DNA from: CBDBUR01 sp965209065 | GTDB taxonomy: Bacteria; Pseudomonadota; Alphaproteobacteria; JAPOUT01; G958296285 | Direction: 5' to 3' | NCBI GenBank assembly: GCA_965209065.1 | Contig: OZ242373.1 | Location: 62,001 to 126,000, forward strand | DNA length: 64,000 nucleotides | Shown here: positions 7,613 through 15,470 of the stretch, piece by piece | How positions within the stretch are numbered: the stretch's first letter is position 1 | Layout: each line of letters starts with the position of its first letter | Notes under the pieces: generated by a model | What the model was told of the DNA's origin: nothing | The model's input: only the letters and a program-made list of their open reading frames with translations | Database searches by the model: none | Position numbers and translations under genes: made by a program

Positions 7613-9544
7613 ATGAGCACCCAACAGGCGAGCATTTTGGGACTTGCCCTATTGCTAGGGTTGAGCCTTTTCGCCACAGATAGCAAAGCGGCGAAGGAAC
7701 TCATAGATGAAATTGTCGTATCGGCAAGACTCAGACCGATTTCTAAAGAGCATTTGACAAGCTCTGTTACTATCTTAACCGCTCAAGAGTTAGAAAGGCG
7801 CGGGCAATTATTTTTAGTTGATGCTTTGCGTTATATTCCCGGCACAATTCTATCGCAAGAAGGCGGTGTGGGTGCTATTGCCGCAGTGCGCATGCGCGGG
7901 GCTGAAAGCGACCAAACCAAAGTTTTTATCGATGGCGTCGAAGTGAATGGCTCAAGCTCAGGGCAGTTTAATTTTGGCGGGCTTTTAGTCTCACAAATTG
8001 AACGCGTTGAAGTTGTGCGCGGCGGACAAAGTCTCGTGCATGGCGCAGGTGCTGTGGGCGGAGTCATTTATATTACAACCAAAAAAACCGTGCGTCCCGA
8101 ACTTAAAATTTACGGCGGCTCTTTTGATACGCTTAATATCAGTGGCAATATGGGTGTGCGCGAACAGGGCTTTTATCTCAATGTGGGTGGCGATATTTAT
8201 CGCACTTCGGGGCAAGATATATCCGTCCATAACCCTCCTGAAGGCGAAGGCGAAAGTGATAGAGAGGGTTTTGCTAACATCACCCTCAATAGCAAACTAG
8301 GCTTTGATGAAAGTTTTGGCGCTCATCAAGTGCGCGCGCAATTAAACCATCGCTATGTGATATCAAACCTTGAAGGCGATGGCGGCTTTCCCACTTTTAC
8401 CGATATAGATGCTCTAACAAAAATTATAAAAAATGAAGTGGGGCTCAATCTAAGCCATCAGATTGCCTTGCGCCCGGGGTTTTCAATAGACAGCGAACTG
8501 CGCGCCACGCATTTTGATAGTAAGCAAAGATACATAACAAGCTCAACAAGGCTCAGCATAGAAAAACGCACGCTGGCGGAAGTTAAAGTGGTGGGGGCTT
8601 ATGAGCAAAAATTATTTGATACGTGGCTCGCCGTGCTTGGTGGCTGGGAGGGCGAGGAATACCTTCGCCCGAACGAAAATATCGATGAGCAGGAAACCAA
8701 ACGTTTTATCGCTACCGAAGCCTCTTTTAGTGGCTTGCGCCTCGATGTGAATGCTGGTGTGCGGTTTCAGCTTTATAGCAATCTTAAAAATGCCTTTTTG
8801 TGGCAGGTGGGGCTCGGCTATAAGCCGCACTTCCAAGACTTTATTCGCTTGCGCGCCTCTTATGGCACAAGTATCCAAGAGCCGGGGCTAACGCAGCTTT
8901 ATGGCTTTTTTGATAATTATGTGCCCAACCCCGATTTAGAAGCCGAGCTTGCCACCTCGCTGAGCGGCGGCGCTGATATTGACCTATCTTCGCTTGTGCC
9001 TCTTAAACAGCTTTCGTTTTCCGTGAGCGGCTTTAGCTTGGATATAGAAAATGAAATTTCAAGTGCTAGGATTGTCATCGGGCAGGACGAAGCGGGAGAA
9101 GATATTCTAGCGCGCACACCGATTAACGCTGACGGCACATCGAAAAGAACAGGCGCGGAGGTGGGAATGCAAATCGCCATAGCTAAAATTGGTTTGATTG
9201 ATACTATCGCTATTGCTACAAGCTATACCTATACCGATGCGAAACAATCATCGGGCAAGCGCGCGGTAAATCGCCCCGAGCATGTTGTGGGTGTGACAAT
9301 GAGAACCGACATTCAATTCTTTTCTTTTGATTGGGACTTGAGCTGGCAAAGCGAACAATTAGATTTTAATCCTACAGAAGTGCCTGCCTATCTTTTGTTA
9401 AACATCCAATTTAGTTTTGATGTGAATGATAAGTTAGCACTTTTTGTGCGCGGCGAAAATCTTACGAATGAAAGAACAGCCAATACAACTGGTTATCAAA
9501 GACGCGGCGCCGGTTTTTATGTCGGCGTTAAGGGGCGACTTTAG
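7613..9544 (+). CDS. TonB-dependent outer-membrane receptor (BtuB-like fold)
   Basis: Outer-membrane 22-strand barrel for energised uptake of a large ligand. The 643-residue protein has an N-terminal signal peptide (cleavage plausible near ATDSKA), a TonB-box-like DEIVVSA at about residues 32-38, a plug domain with LVDALRYIPGT and RIERVEVVRGGQS-like segments, a long beta-rich barrel, and a C-terminal GFYVGVKGRL ending in an aromatic/hydrophobic pattern. Size and plug are like BtuB, but no cobalamin riboswitch fits in the 48 bases before the start, so the ligand is unknown. Convergent with the RND-type gene, overlapping by 17 bases. Confidence 0.88.
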   Translation: MSTQQASILGLALLLGLSLFATDSKAAKELIDEIVVSARLRPISKEHLTSSVTILTAQELERRGQLFLVDALRYIPGTILSQEGGVGAIAAVRMRGAESDQTKVFIDGVEVNGSSSGQFNFGGLLVSQIERVEVVRGGQSLVHGAGAVGGVIYITTKKTVRPELKIYGGSFDTLNISGNMGVREQGFYLNVGGDIYRTSGQDISVHNPPEGEGESDREGFANITLNSKLGFDESFGAHQVRAQLNHRYVISNLEGDGGFPTFTDIDALTKIIKNEVGLNLSHQIALRPGFSIDSELRATHFDSKQRYITSSTRLSIEKRTLAEVKVVGAYEQKLFDTWLAVLGGWEGEEYLRPNENIDEQETKRFIATEASFSGLRLDVNAGVRFQLYSNLKNAFLWQVGLGYKPHFQDFIRLRASYGTSIQEPGLTQLYGFFDNYVPNPDLEAELATSLSGGADIDLSSLVPLKQLSFSVSGFSLDIENEISSARIVIGQDEAGEDILARTPINADGTSKRTGAEVGMQIAIAKIGLIDTIAIATSYTYTDAKQSSGKRAVNRPEHVVGVTMRTDIQFFSFDWDLSWQSEQLDFNPTEVPAYLLLNIQFSFDVNDKLALFVRGENLTNERTANTTGYQRRGAGFYVGVKGRL

Positions 9545-12200
9545 CCTCTAGTCCGTTTTCTTTGGTTTCTCCAATTTCATACACCCACGCGATAATCGCC
9601 GGTAAAACAATAAGTGCCGAAATCATCATCAGCACCATTCCTATAGACAGGCTTATCCCCATAGATTGTAGCCCCCAGTGCGTGGCAACACTCATTGAGC
9701 CAAAGCTCGCAAGCGTTGTCGCGTTGCTTAAAAAAACCGCAACCGGCGTGGAAGACTGCATCACCTCTTGAATCGATTCTTGTTTTTCTCGGCGCGACAA
9801 AATATGAATACCATTCGCAACGCCTAACCCCAATAAAAGCGGTAGCATTAAAATATTCACAAAATTAAACGCAATGCCAAACCAAGCGCACAGAGCCAAA
9901 ACCCAAATCGCCGTGAGGACAATCGGCACAAGCACCAACATCGTTTTTACAAAAGAGCGCAGGCTTATCAGCAACAGCAGAGTTATAGACACACTTGCGA
10001 TAATTAAAGCGATGATAAAAGATTCCACCATCAAACTACCCACCTCATATTCCGCCGCCGGCCGCCCGCCAACCGCATCACTTTGTTGCGAAAGGCTTTT
10101 AACAAAACGAGTCAAAGCCACAGGGTTGGTTAAATCTTCCTTAGGGTAAATAGATATTTTAATGCGCCCGTCCTCCGTTTCGCTTTCGCGCTGCACCGAT
10201 TTGGGGAGAGTATCAAAAGTGAAAGGTGCGGCGTCCAAAGAGCGCTTCAGCCGCTCGATGCGCTTGTCGTAATCGCCGATGAGAAGGGTGTCGAGCGCGA
10301 GAAGCTCACCCGAACGCGTTTGTAATATCGTTTTAAGATGGCGCAGTAGCTCTCGTTCATTTTGGCTCAATCCCTTGCTTTTCTGCTTGCTTTCTAAAGT
10401 GCGGACAAAGCTCCGCGTGGCGTTCGCCAAAGTGCGATTACTCAGCTTCCGCTTGTTTGGCTTCGCCCTAAGGACAGGGGCTAGAAAGAAACGCGCCTCA
10501 TCTATCAGCTCTAGCTTGGCTTCCTGATTTTTTGGCACAAAGGCGTGATGGCTATCCACACGGCGCACGAGAGGCAAATCCTCAAATTGCTTCGTAATTT
10601 TAACTGCTTCGGCGCGGTCTTTGACTAAAATAGTCGCGGTGTAATCGGTGAAAAGCCCATAAGCAAAAAGTTTCTTCAAGCCAATGACCGATTCAGACTG
10701 AGGGTCCTTTATGGCTAAAGCAGAATAATCAAACTCTATCTTCGCGGCAAAAGGAATAATTACCACGCCTAAAAAGAGCGCAACCAAACTAATAGGGCGA
10801 AAGTGCGCGTGCACCTTGTCATAGAGCCAAGTCGAAAAACGAGAAATTAAATTGCGCTTGGAGGCAAACCTTCTTTCTAAATCTCTGGCGGGTAAAAATT
10901 TTAACAAGGCGGGAAGCAAAGTCCAGCTCGCGAAGAGTGCTAAAAACATAGAGCCGCCCGCAATAACACCCAAATCGCGGAGTCCGTAAAACTCTGTCGG
11001 CGCGAAAGACAAAAACCCAATCGCGGTCGCGAGTGCGCATAAAGATATGGCACCCCCCGCGCCTTCGGCGGTCGCGCGCATCGCTTCCTCTACGTTAGGG
11101 TTTTTGCGATACTCCTCGCGATAACGCAAGGCTACGTGAATAGAAAAATCAACACAAATACCCAAAAACAAAACAGCAAAAGCCGCCGAAATTAAATTCA
11201 ACTCGCCAATCGAAATAGCCGCCCATCCTAAAGTCCAGCTCATACCGACAAACAAAACGCTCATAATAATGCCAATCAACCGCCACGAGCGAATTCCAAA
11301 TCCCAATAAAATAATAATCGCTACGGTAGAAATCGATGCCGCTATTTCTATGTTGAATATGATGCTCGCGAGTTCGTCTAGGGTTAAAGGCTCGCGACCG
11401 GTTAAAGTCATTTCAACCCCCGCGCTTTCTAAATCTAACCCCTCGGCAAGGGTGCGCACATTGTCAATCGCTTTCTTGCCCGATAAAATACCCGAAAAAT
11501 CTAACACCGGCTGCACCACGATGACTTGTAATATCTCTTTGCGCTCCTTGCCATCAACGCTCCAGTTAGGGAAGGCTTGCTCCCAAATGCTGCGCGGCGC
11601 ACGATTGGCTAGAAAATCTCCCAAAGCTAAATTTAACTGCTTGACGATAGCGTCAAAACTTTCAGGTCGCTGTGCTTGGTCGGCGCGCACGCCGTCAGCC
11701 AGCAGCTCCCACAAACCGCGCAAGTTAGAATCTTGCGATAAAGAGGTAATCGCCCCTTGCGCTCCGGCTAAGCCGTCGGTGAATTCGGCGAGAATATCCT
11801 CGTCTAAATAGAGCAAGCCGTTTTTATGAAAAAACGACATCCCTTGAGGATAAAAAACATTTTTGAATAAATCGCTACGGGCTTTTAACACTTTTGTAAA
11901 GCGTTCGGCATTTTGCCCGACAACCCAAGAGTTCTTCCCCTCAAGCAGAATAATAATCGTGTTATTGTGCTGTGGAAAAGCAGCAGAAAACATATTCTCG
12001 CGAATCAAAAAAGGTCTTTCGTGCGAAACCAGATGCTCCTGCTCCGAATTGATAGGCAGATAGAAGCTAGAATAGGCAACACAGCCTATCGCTAGGGTTA
12101 AACTCGCTAAAATTACTCCGTAGGCGTGCCGCAAAGAAAATAAGACAAGTTTTGATAAATAGCGTATATATAAGGTTTGTATTTTATGAATCCACTTCAT
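9528..12200 (-). CDS. RND/MMPL-family exporter, HpnN-like
   Basis: An 890-residue inner-membrane RND protein with the duplicated MMPL layout: a helix at residues 21-40, a large periplasmic loop, a helix bundle at about 280-450, a second periplasmic loop, and a second bundle from about 715 to 880 containing the LLLGLGVANGIHILSR segment. HpnN exporters of hopanoids in alphaproteobacteria have this size and topology. The divergent neighbour, 29 bases away, is an MlaC/HpnM-like periplasmic protein, which supports lipid transport between membranes. Other hopanoid genes are not in the window, so the substrate is inferred. Confidence 0.75.
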   Translation of the reverse strand: MKWIHKIQTLYIRYLSKLVLFSLRHAYGVILASLTLAIGCVAYSSFYLPINSEQEHLVSHERPFLIRENMFSAAFPQHNNTIIILLEGKNSWVVGQNAERFTKVLKARSDLFKNVFYPQGMSFFHKNGLLYLDEDILAEFTDGLAGAQGAITSLSQDSNLRGLWELLADGVRADQAQRPESFDAIVKQLNLALGDFLANRAPRSIWEQAFPNWSVDGKERKEILQVIVVQPVLDFSGILSGKKAIDNVRTLAEGLDLESAGVEMTLTGREPLTLDELASIIFNIEIAASISTVAIIILLGFGIRSWRLIGIIMSVLFVGMSWTLGWAAISIGELNLISAAFAVLFLGICVDFSIHVALRYREEYRKNPNVEEAMRATAEGAGGAISLCALATAIGFLSFAPTEFYGLRDLGVIAGGSMFLALFASWTLLPALLKFLPARDLERRFASKRNLISRFSTWLYDKVHAHFRPISLVALFLGVVIIPFAAKIEFDYSALAIKDPQSESVIGLKKLFAYGLFTDYTATILVKDRAEAVKITKQFEDLPLVRRVDSHHAFVPKNQEAKLELIDEARFFLAPVLRAKPNKRKLSNRTLANATRSFVRTLESKQKSKGLSQNERELLRHLKTILQTRSGELLALDTLLIGDYDKRIERLKRSLDAAPFTFDTLPKSVQRESETEDGRIKISIYPKEDLTNPVALTRFVKSLSQQSDAVGGRPAAEYEVGSLMVESFIIALIIASVSITLLLLISLRSFVKTMLVLVPIVLTAIWVLALCAWFGIAFNFVNILMLPLLLGLGVANGIHILSRREKQESIQEVMQSSTPVAVFLSNATTLASFGSMSVATHWGLQSMGISLSIGMVLMMISALIVLPAIIAWVYEIGETKENGLEAKVAP

Positions 12201-12229
12201 ACCCCCTTATACAAGATATTGAGAGTAAT

Positions 12230-12823
12230 ATGAAACATTTTTGTTTTTTAATTTTTTTATGCGCCGGCACGGTTGCTTTAGCGCAGCCTTCGTCTAGAGC
12301 TGCGGTTGAGACGCTTAATCGCGGTATCATTGAATCCAAAGCGAATGACGCGGCGCTTTTTCATGCGATTAAAGAGTCCTTCGACTTAAATAGCATCGCG
12401 GTGCTTAGCATCGGTAAAAGGCGTTGGAAAAGCTGGGATAAAAAAGAACGCGCCGAATATATTTATGTTTTTACGAATTATCTCATCGCTCTTTATCAAG
12501 ACCGCTTCGGCGCTTACGAGGGCGGCGGGCTAGATATTTATAAGGTTGAAGAAAAAGGCAATCGGGCTTTAGTCTATTCGCGCATTGAGGTTATGGTCGA
12601 TGAGAACACGCTCGCCGATGATAAGCCGGTTAAGATTCATTTTTCCGTCTATAAAAGAAAAAACGAGTGGCTCATCAATGATGTTTATTTCAAAGGCACG
12701 ATTAGTGAAGTTGCTGGCTTTCGTGCTAAATTTGCTAATACCCTAAAGGAAAAAGGTAGAGAAGGCTTGGTGAGTGATATGAAAAAAAAATGTAAAGACT
12801 TCGGCAAGTATTGCAAGCTGTAA
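12230..12823 (+). CDS. MlaC/Ttg2D family periplasmic lipid-binding protein (HpnM-like)
   Basis: A 197-residue secreted protein: signal peptide MKHFCFLIFLCAGTVALAQP, then the MlaC fold with the DLNSIAVLSIGKRRWKSWDKKERAEYIYVF segment (first helices), ALVYSRIEV and the WLINDVYFKGTIS strand pair typical of the family. The start at 12230 is favoured by GAGAG upstream and the signal peptide; an upstream in-frame start would destroy it. Pairing with a divergent HpnN-like exporter suggests a common role in moving hopanoids or phospholipids across the periplasm. That pairing is inference from neighbourhood. Confidence 0.78.
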   Translation: MKHFCFLIFLCAGTVALAQPSSRAAVETLNRGIIESKANDAALFHAIKESFDLNSIAVLSIGKRRWKSWDKKERAEYIYVFTNYLIALYQDRFGAYEGGGLDIYKVEEKGNRALVYSRIEVMVDENTLADDKPVKIHFSVYKRKNEWLINDVYFKGTISEVAGFRAKFANTLKEKGREGLVSDMKKKCKDFGKYCKL

Positions 12824-12841
12824 ATTAAATTATAAATTACT

Positions 12842-13648
12842 TTATTCATCATCTTCCTCCTCATCTGTATCCAGCGCGCCGTGCGCAAGAAAAGGCGGGT
12901 TGGCGCACGCCTCAAGAGAGGTGAGAGGCTTTTCTCCATAGCGCAATTTGCCTTTATCGGTTTGGATATCGCCCCCCGCCGCGCGAAGTATCGCATGGCC
13001 TGCGGCAACGTCCCACAACATCGTGCGCCCTTGTCTTGGATATAAGTCAGCTTCCGCCGCCGCAATAAGACAAAATTTCAACGACGAACCCATCTGTCTT
13101 ATTTGACTTGGATTGTATTTTTTCCATTGCTCTTCCTCGTCTTTCGTTTTATGCGAGCGACTTGTTATGATAATAGGCTTGGCAGGCACCGCGCGCGCTT
13201 TAATTTTTTCGGTAGCGCCTTCGTTGCGCGTCTCAAAGGCTTCGGTCTCGGTGGCGAAAAACATACGCCCTAAAGCAGGCGCATAAATAATTCCTAACAC
13301 CGGCTCATTGTTTTCAATCAGCGCGATATTGACCGTGAACTCGTCATTGTGGTTGATAAATTCTTTCGTGCCGTCTAGGGGATCGACCAAGAAAAACCGC
13401 TCGCCGATGGTGGGGAACTTGCCGACCGTTGCCGCCTCCTCCGAAATGGCAGCGATGTTCGGGGCTAACCGCGCCAAGCCTTTGAGAATAATGCGCTCGG
13501 CTTCATAATCGGCTTGCGTGACGGGGCTGTTGTCCGCCTTGAATTGAGGCTTGGCAGGCTCGTCATAAAAGCGCATTATGGTTGTGCCTGCGTCAAAAGC
13601 AATTTGACACAGGCTTGACACGAGATGTTTTTTATTGACCGGTTTCAT
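12842..13648 (-). CDS. cysQ: 3'(2'),5'-bisphosphate nucleotidase CysQ
   Basis: Inositol-monophosphatase-fold enzyme removing the 3' phosphate of PAP, a by-product of sulfate assimilation. The 268-residue sequence has the metal-binding motifs of the family: SPVTQADYEAE near residue 38, ISEE near 70, DPLDGTKEFI near 90-99, and a C-terminal MLWDVAAGHAILRAAGG. The TKEF variant is characteristic of CysQ rather than SuhB. It ends in a Glu/Asp-rich tail. It is divergent from chpT with only 14 bases between starts, so the promoters must overlap the genes. Confidence 0.9.
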   Translation of the reverse strand: MKPVNKKHLVSSLCQIAFDAGTTIMRFYDEPAKPQFKADNSPVTQADYEAERIILKGLARLAPNIAAISEEAATVGKFPTIGERFFLVDPLDGTKEFINHNDEFTVNIALIENNEPVLGIIYAPALGRMFFATETEAFETRNEGATEKIKARAVPAKPIIITSRSHKTKDEEEQWKKYNPSQIRQMGSSLKFCLIAAAEADLYPRQGRTMLWDVAAGHAILRAAGGDIQTDKGKLRYGEKPLTSLEACANPPFLAHGALDTDEEEDDE

Positions 13649-13662
13649 TGGGTAGGAGATAG

Positions 13663-14244
13663 ATGAAAGCAGATGAGCATTTGATTTTAGGGTTAAGATG
13701 GCTCGCGCACGAGTTGGCGAATAGTTTGTCGGTTTTGCGCTCGGGGCTGGACATCGATGAGCGCGAAATGATTGAAATCGGAGCTAAGCAGCTTACGCAT
13801 TTGACCCGTTGCGTTCAGCTGATGGTGTCTGAGACACAAACGCTCGCGCCTGAGGTGCTTGAAGCACCTGAGGGCTGGCAGGAGAATCTGCGTGTGCTGG
13901 CGGCTTCGCGAGAAATTGAGTTGGTCTTCCATTGTGATAAACCCTCCTTGCGTCAGGCGCGCGTGCTTGTGTGTCTGTTTTTATTCCTGCTTCCCAAAAC
14001 GCTATCGGGAAAAATGGTTTTAACTGCCAATAGCACGAAAACAAGTTTGAGCGCAAGCTCTATTCCCGCACAAGCCATTACACAAATAGAGGGGTTAGTG
14101 TCAATGCCATCACCTAAACAGATAAATCACCCGATAAATCAATCGGGACAAATTCCGCTTTATCTCGCCTTTTGTCAGGGGGATATTAAAGCGATTTATG
14201 ATAAGGGCGATAAGGGAAGTCTTGTGCTAGAGGCTCACGTTTAG
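13663..14244 (+). CDS. chpT: Histidine phosphotransferase ChpT
   Basis: Dimeric phosphotransferase that relays phosphate from CckA to CtrA (and CpdR) in alphaproteobacteria. The 193-residue protein has an H-box-like helix WLAHELANSLSVLRSG, with the candidate phospho-accepting His at residue 16, a second helix (GAKQLTHLTRCVQLMV) and a degenerate Bergerat-like C-terminal domain. Similarity to ChpT is moderate by eye, but the gene lies directly convergent with ctrA (six bases between stops) and close to sciP, which strengthens the call. It is slightly shorter than the Caulobacter protein. Confidence 0.8.
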   Translation: MKADEHLILGLRWLAHELANSLSVLRSGLDIDEREMIEIGAKQLTHLTRCVQLMVSETQTLAPEVLEAPEGWQENLRVLAASREIELVFHCDKPSLRQARVLVCLFLFLLPKTLSGKMVLTANSTKTSLSASSIPAQAITQIEGLVSMPSPKQINHPINQSGQIPLYLAFCQGDIKAIYDKGDKGSLVLEAHV

Positions 14245-14250
14245 CGAATT

Positions 14251-14988
14251 TTAAGAAGCCATTTTGCGTTGCGCGAGCCCTGCGTCTTCTGCTTCTTTAT
14301 CTTGTGTGCTATCAATGGGGTCGCGCAAGACATAGCCTCTGCCCCAAATGGTTTCAATACAATTTTCACCATTGGTTGCCTTCATTAGCTTTTTGCGGAG
14401 CTTACAAATAAACACGTCAATAATTTTGACTTCAGGTTCATCAATGCCGCCGTAGAGGTGGTCTAAAAACATTTCTTTGGTTAAGGTCATGCCCTTGCGT
14501 AAGCAGAGGAGTTCTAAAATTTGATACTCCTTGCTGGTGAGATGAACGGGTTTGCCTTTCGCCTCCACGGTTTTGCCTTCTAAATTAACTTCAATGTTTC
14601 CGGTTTTAATCAGCGGCTGAGAGTAGCCACGCGCACGGCGAATAACAGCACGTAAGCGCGCTATGAGCTCGGTGCGGTTGAAGGGCTTTGTCAAGTAGTC
14701 GTCAGCACCGCTCACCAAGCCGCGCACCTTATGGGTTACCTCGCCGTGTCCCGATAAAATCAGCAGGGGCGTCTCCGAGCCTTCGCGCCGCAAGCGCCTA
14801 ATCACCTCATAGCCATCAATGTCGGGCAGGTTGAGGTCTAAAATAATAATGTCGTAATCATAGAGCTTGCCCAGCTCAAAGCCATCTTCACCTGTCTGAG
14901 CGGAGTCCAAAGTGAAACCTTCGTCCATAAGTAGCCGCTCGATAGAACGTAAGGTTGCGGCATCATCTTCAATTACCAAAGCGCGCAT
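14251..14988 (-). CDS. ctrA: Cell-cycle response regulator CtrA
   Basis: Master OmpR-class transcription factor of the alphaproteobacterial cell cycle. In the 245-residue protein, the receiver domain has the acidic pair DD at 8-9, the phosphorylation site Asp51 in IIILDLNLPD, and LILSGHGEV. A GADDYLTKPF segment is followed by a winged-helix domain with LTSKEYQILELLCL and IDVFICKLRKKL. It ends RKMAS; Caulobacter CtrA ends in two alanines used for ClpXP degradation, so the end may be similar in function. The upstream region has a CtrA-like box and two GANTC sites, consistent with autoregulation and CcrM control (inference). Confidence 0.95.
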   Translation of the reverse strand: MRALVIEDDAATLRSIERLLMDEGFTLDSAQTGEDGFELGKLYDYDIIILDLNLPDIDGYEVIRRLRREGSETPLLILSGHGEVTHKVRGLVSGADDYLTKPFNRTELIARLRAVIRRARGYSQPLIKTGNIEVNLEGKTVEAKGKPVHLTSKEYQILELLCLRKGMTLTKEMFLDHLYGGIDEPEVKIIDVFICKLRKKLMKATNGENCIETIWGRGYVLRDPIDSTQDKEAEDAGLAQRKMAS

Positions 14989-15003
14989 AGCACCTCCTTA
15001 AAC

Positions 15004-15033
15004 GAATCAATTAACATTAGTCTAGTTTGAATC
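15004..15033. promoter_or_regulatory. Two GANTC (CcrM methylation) sites upstream of ctrA
   Basis: GAATC occurs at 15004-15008 and 15029-15033, 16 and 41 bases upstream of the ctrA start. GANTC is the CcrM methyltransferase site of alphaproteobacteria, and methylation state controls the ctrA P1 promoter in Caulobacter. Two sites in about 127 bases is only modestly above chance; the position gives the interest. Confidence 0.4.
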
Positions 15034-15104
15034 TTTACAAGGGACTAGGTCAATAGAAATTTAGCGGCTTAAAGATAGTTTTTGTTCTTGTTTGTTAATA
15101 AAAT

Positions 15105-15119
15105 TTAACAAATCATTAA
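15105..15119. promoter_or_regulatory. CtrA box, TTAA-N7-TTAA
   Basis: TTAACAAATCATTAA at 15105-15119 is a full CtrA-type site (two TTAA half-sites seven bases apart). It lies 117-131 bases upstream of the ctrA start and overlaps the sciP stop codon. About one match is expected by chance in a window this size, so location, not rarity, supports it. It would allow CtrA autoregulation; SciP is known to bind CtrA at such promoters. Confidence 0.5.
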
Positions 15120-15367
15120 CGATAGAGCTTGATGCGTGTAATACGAAGTCCGTCTGCGCCGTGTTTATCGACTCTTTTTTGCCATGAGGTTAGCTCCTCC
15201 TCAGTCAGGGAGTATTTCTGGCAAGCCTCCTCGAAGCCCAGCGCCCCCTTCTTGACCGCTTGGACAATCTGCGCTTTGCGCTTGGCTATCCAGCGAGTCG
15301 TATTCGCCGGGGGTAGCTCTATTACCTCTTCTGTTGGAATTCCCTCTATTGGAACGTTTTTATTCAT
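15116..15367 (-). CDS. sciP: CtrA inhibitor SciP (DUF1153)
   Basis: Small helix-turn-helix protein that binds CtrA and blocks transcription of CtrA-activated genes in G1. The ATG at 15367 has AAGGA seven bases upstream and gives 83 residues; longer in-frame starts lack similarity. The sequence carries the DUF1153 core: LPPANTTRWIAKRKAQIVQAVKKG..., a CQKYSLTEEELTSW helix-turn-helix, and the DGLRITR end. It lies on the same strand upstream of ctrA, with 127 bases between them, and its stop codon overlaps the CtrA box. Co-location of chpT, ctrA and sciP within 1.7 kb is notable. Confidence 0.92.
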   Translation of the reverse strand: MNKNVPIEGIPTEEVIELPPANTTRWIAKRKAQIVQAVKKGALGFEEACQKYSLTEEELTSWQKRVDKHGADGLRITRIKLYR

Positions 15368-15470
15368 ATTTTTTCCTTTTCGCTTGCTAGAATAGGGCAA
15401 TCCTATTAAAGATAAGTGAATCAAAAGGTTAATTTTGTTAAGATATTGAGGTATCAATCGTGAGGGCTTT

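Noticed and set aside
15368..15470. Possible TPP riboswitch before thiC
   Set aside because: The region is only 103 bases, and neither the CTGAGA core nor the paired helices of the TPP aptamer are visible.
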